Source of the DNA: JBBQHM01 sp038323965
GTDB lineage: Bacteria; Verrucomicrobiota; Verrucomicrobiia; Chthoniobacterales; UBA10450
Direction: 5' to 3'
Assembly (NCBI GenBank): GCA_038323965.1
Contig: JBBQHM010000098.1
Span: 1-8,241 of the forward strand
DNA: 8,241 bases
Below are positions 6,863-8,241 of the stretch, in pieces; positions within the stretch are counted from its first letter, which is position 1; every line of letters starts with the position of its first letter. The translations under genes were made by a program, and so were the position numbers. Below the pieces are notes generated by a model, which had not been told where the DNA came from, made no database searches, and saw only the letters and a program-made list of their open reading frames with translations.

Positions 6863-7663
6863 CTAGCGAATCACCCAGAGATTGCAGGGAATGACTTCGT
6901 TGATCCAGGCGAAATGCGCCGGCAGCTCGTGCTTCGTTTCCGTCTTGGGGACAGGAACGACAAGTAAATCGGCGCCAACTGCATTCACGAAATCGGCGGC
7001 GGCAAATCCAGTATTCCCGCGGATCACGCGCGCTTCGATGGGCACTTTGGTTTCGCCAGCTGCGAGCACGAATTTCTCGATCTCACTCTCTTCTTCGGCA
7101 TCGCTGCGGGGCTCATCGGCCGAACGCGCAGCATCGAAGGTGGTGAGCACGCGGATGACGTAAACGCGTTCCGGTTTTTCCTGCTCCGCCAGATGCAGGA
7201 CTTGCAGCAGGGCCGCTTTGCTAAATTCCGACCCGTCCGTCACAAAAACGATGCGTTGCAGTGGCTTCGGTTCGCGTTCGGGAGAAGTAAAAAGCATCAC
7301 GGAACAGACAGCTTCGCGAACGAGGCGCCGTGCGACATCACCGAGGAACGGGTGCAGGACTACTTTCTTCTCGAGCGCGCCTGCAATGATTAGCTCGAGT
7401 TTCTTATCCTGCAGCGCGGATAAAATCGCGACGCCGGGCTCGCCTTCGAGATAGTGAATATTCGATTCGGCCGGTAGGGCAAAGGCGTGCAGGGCCTCGG
7501 AAAACTTGCGCGTGGTTTCATCGTCCTTTTGCCCGACGTAGAGAAGATTCAGATCGGCACCGAATCGATCGCGCATGCGTTTCGCTTCGCCGAGAACCTT
7601 CTCGAAGCGTGGGGAAAAAGTGCTCGCGACGGCGATGGCGCGATACGGGGACGGGCGGGGCAT
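6863..7663 (-). CDS. Tandem universal stress protein (UspA family), second half degenerate
   Basis: A 266-residue cytoplasmic protein made of two Usp-like Rossmann-type halves: about 7-125 (strand YRAIAVAS, LNLLYVG, ELIIAGA, CSVMLF) and about 136-266 (RIVFVTDGSEFSKAAL, RVYVIRVL, DLLVVPVP, CNLWVIR). Usp proteins help survival under starvation and stress, and some bind ATP. The ATP motif (G-x2-G-x9-G-S/T) is not intact: the first half keeps only a trace (G95 and a GD at 108-109), and the second half lacks it between VVPVP and NEVIPC. This suggests a non-ATP-binding or diverged member. The DGSEFS at 143-148 is the classic first-strand motif. Start is ATG at 7663; only a weak GAGAG precedes it. 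It is divergent from coaD and leads a two-gene unit with the membrane protein gene 7 nt downstream. Confidence 0.87.
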   Translation of the reverse strand: MPRPSPYRAIAVASTFSPRFEKVLGEAKRMRDRFGADLNLLYVGQKDDETTRKFSEALHAFALPAESNIHYLEGEPGVAILSALQDKKLELIIAGALEKKVVLHPFLGDVARRLVREAVCSVMLFTSPEREPKPLQRIVFVTDGSEFSKAALLQVLHLAEQEKPERVYVIRVLTTFDAARSADEPRSDAEEESEIEKFVLAAGETKVPIEARVIRGNTGFAAADFVNAVGADLLVVPVPKTETKHELPAHFAWINEVIPCNLWVIR

Positions 7664-7760
7664 CGGGGTGTGAGCTCTCTTATGCTACGTCGCTTTCGCA
7701 CGGACGCGATTTAGCAGACGCACTTTTCATCCCCCATTTTGTTTGCGAGTGTGTCCCGTC
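7664..7760. promoter_or_regulatory. Divergent intergenic region between the stress gene and coaD
   Basis: These 97 nt separate two divergently transcribed genes and must hold the promoters of both if neither is read from further away. I find no convincing -35/-10 pair or operator palindrome on either strand. Confidence 0.3.
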
Positions 7761-8240
7761 ATGCGGCGCGCAATTTATCCTGGCAGCTTCGACCCGGTCA
7801 CGAAGGGACATCTGGACGTAGTGGAACGTGCGAGGAAATTGTTCGACGAAGTGATCGTGGCTGTCGCTTACAACGAGAACAAGCAGCCGCTCTTTAATGT
7901 CAATGACCGCGTCACGATGCTGCGCGAAGCACTGGGCGATATTCAGAATGTGCGCGTCGAAGTGATGGCGGGATTGTTGGTGGAATTCGCCGCTACGCAG
8001 AAAGCAATCGCGATTGTGCGCGGGCTGCGGGCGGTCTCGGATTTCGAATTCGAATTCCAGATGGCGCTGATGAATAGGAAAATTTCCGCCAACGTGGAAA
8101 CGATCTTTCTCATGCCGCGCGAGGACTACACTTATCTTAGCTCGAGCATCGTGAAGGAAATCGCGCGGCTCGGCGGAGACGTTTCTGCGTTCGTCCCGAA
8201 AGCGGTGTCCGCGGCGCTGGCCGCGAAATTTAAACGATGA
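7761..8240 (+). CDS. coaD: Phosphopantetheine adenylyltransferase
   Basis: Transfers AMP from ATP to 4'-phosphopantetheine to give dephospho-CoA, the penultimate step of coenzyme A synthesis; a soluble hexameric nucleotidyltransferase. The protein is complete at 159 residues, the usual length. Landmarks: YPGSFDPVTKGH (6-17), holding the T/HxGH nucleotidyltransferase motif (TKGH, 14-17), VRGLRAVSDFEFEFQ (86-100) with R87 and R90, FLMPRED (116-122), and YLSSSIVKE (125-133), the ISSSxVRE motif. The ATG at 7761 is chosen because the family begins within two or three residues of the first beta strand; the upstream in-frame TTG at 7743 would add six residues with no family support. No strong Shine-Dalgarno sequence is visible. 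The gene ends two bases before the window edge, so its neighbours downstream are unknown. Confidence 0.97.
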   Translation: MRRAIYPGSFDPVTKGHLDVVERARKLFDEVIVAVAYNENKQPLFNVNDRVTMLREALGDIQNVRVEVMAGLLVEFAATQKAIAIVRGLRAVSDFEFEFQMALMNRKISANVETIFLMPREDYTYLSSSIVKEIARLGGDVSAFVPKAVSAALAAKFKR

Positions 8241-8241
8241 A

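Noticed and set aside
7743..7760. Upstream TTG start that would lengthen CoaD by six residues
   Set aside because: CoaD proteins begin just before the first beta strand, and the ATG at 7761 fits the family exactly.
8044..8058. TTCGAATTCGAATTC palindromic repeat as a possible regulatory site
   Set aside because: It lies inside coaD and encodes the conserved DFEFEF stretch, so protein conservation explains it.

Overview
The window reads as a chromosomal segment of a Gram-negative bacterium that makes LPS. It carries a tightly packed kdsA-lptC-lptA-lptB cluster, which makes a Kdo precursor and encodes parts of the LPS export bridge. The fairly GC-rich sequence, the gene content, the orphan membrane-anchored helical protein, the large Asp-box propeller protein and a 'CACAACGGTCACAAAGG'-type palindromic repeat would all fit a soil Verrucomicrobiota-like (Spartobacteria/Chthoniobacter-type) genome. 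That placement is inference from general resemblance; there is no rRNA or marker gene to confirm it.

Layout. (1) 1-1629, minus strand: the N-terminal 543 residues of an exported beta-propeller protein with Asp-box (BNR) repeats, running off the left edge, with a TTG start. (2) 1754-4503, minus strand: kdsA, lptC, lptA and lptB in transcription order, each overlapping the next by 17, 4 and 4 nt, so almost certainly one operon. (3) 4504-4651: a divergent intergenic region containing palindromic repeat A. (4) 4652-6130, plus strand: an unrecognised protein of about 492 residues with one N-terminal membrane segment. (5) 6077-6162: palindromic repeat B, related to A, lying over the convergent 3' ends of that gene and the next and supplying the stop codons of both. 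(6) 6142-7663, minus strand: a tandem universal-stress-type protein followed 7 nt later by a TIGR02206/YwaF-type polytopic membrane protein. (7) 7761-8240, plus strand: complete coaD (phosphopantetheine adenylyltransferase), divergent from the stress gene.

How the genes work together. KdsA makes Kdo-8-phosphate for the LPS inner core. LptC and LptA form part of the periplasmic bridge and LptB is the cytoplasmic ATPase that powers LPS extraction. Synthesis and export are thus encoded in one transcript, although LptF, LptG, LptD and LptE are not in view. CoaD (coenzyme A synthesis) is an unrelated housekeeping gene. The stress protein and membrane protein form a small two-gene unit of unknown purpose.

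I see no new defence, mobile or biosynthetic system here. The points most worth a second look are the two related palindromes bracketing the orphan gene, the way repeat B forms two gene ends, and the compositionally different propeller protein.
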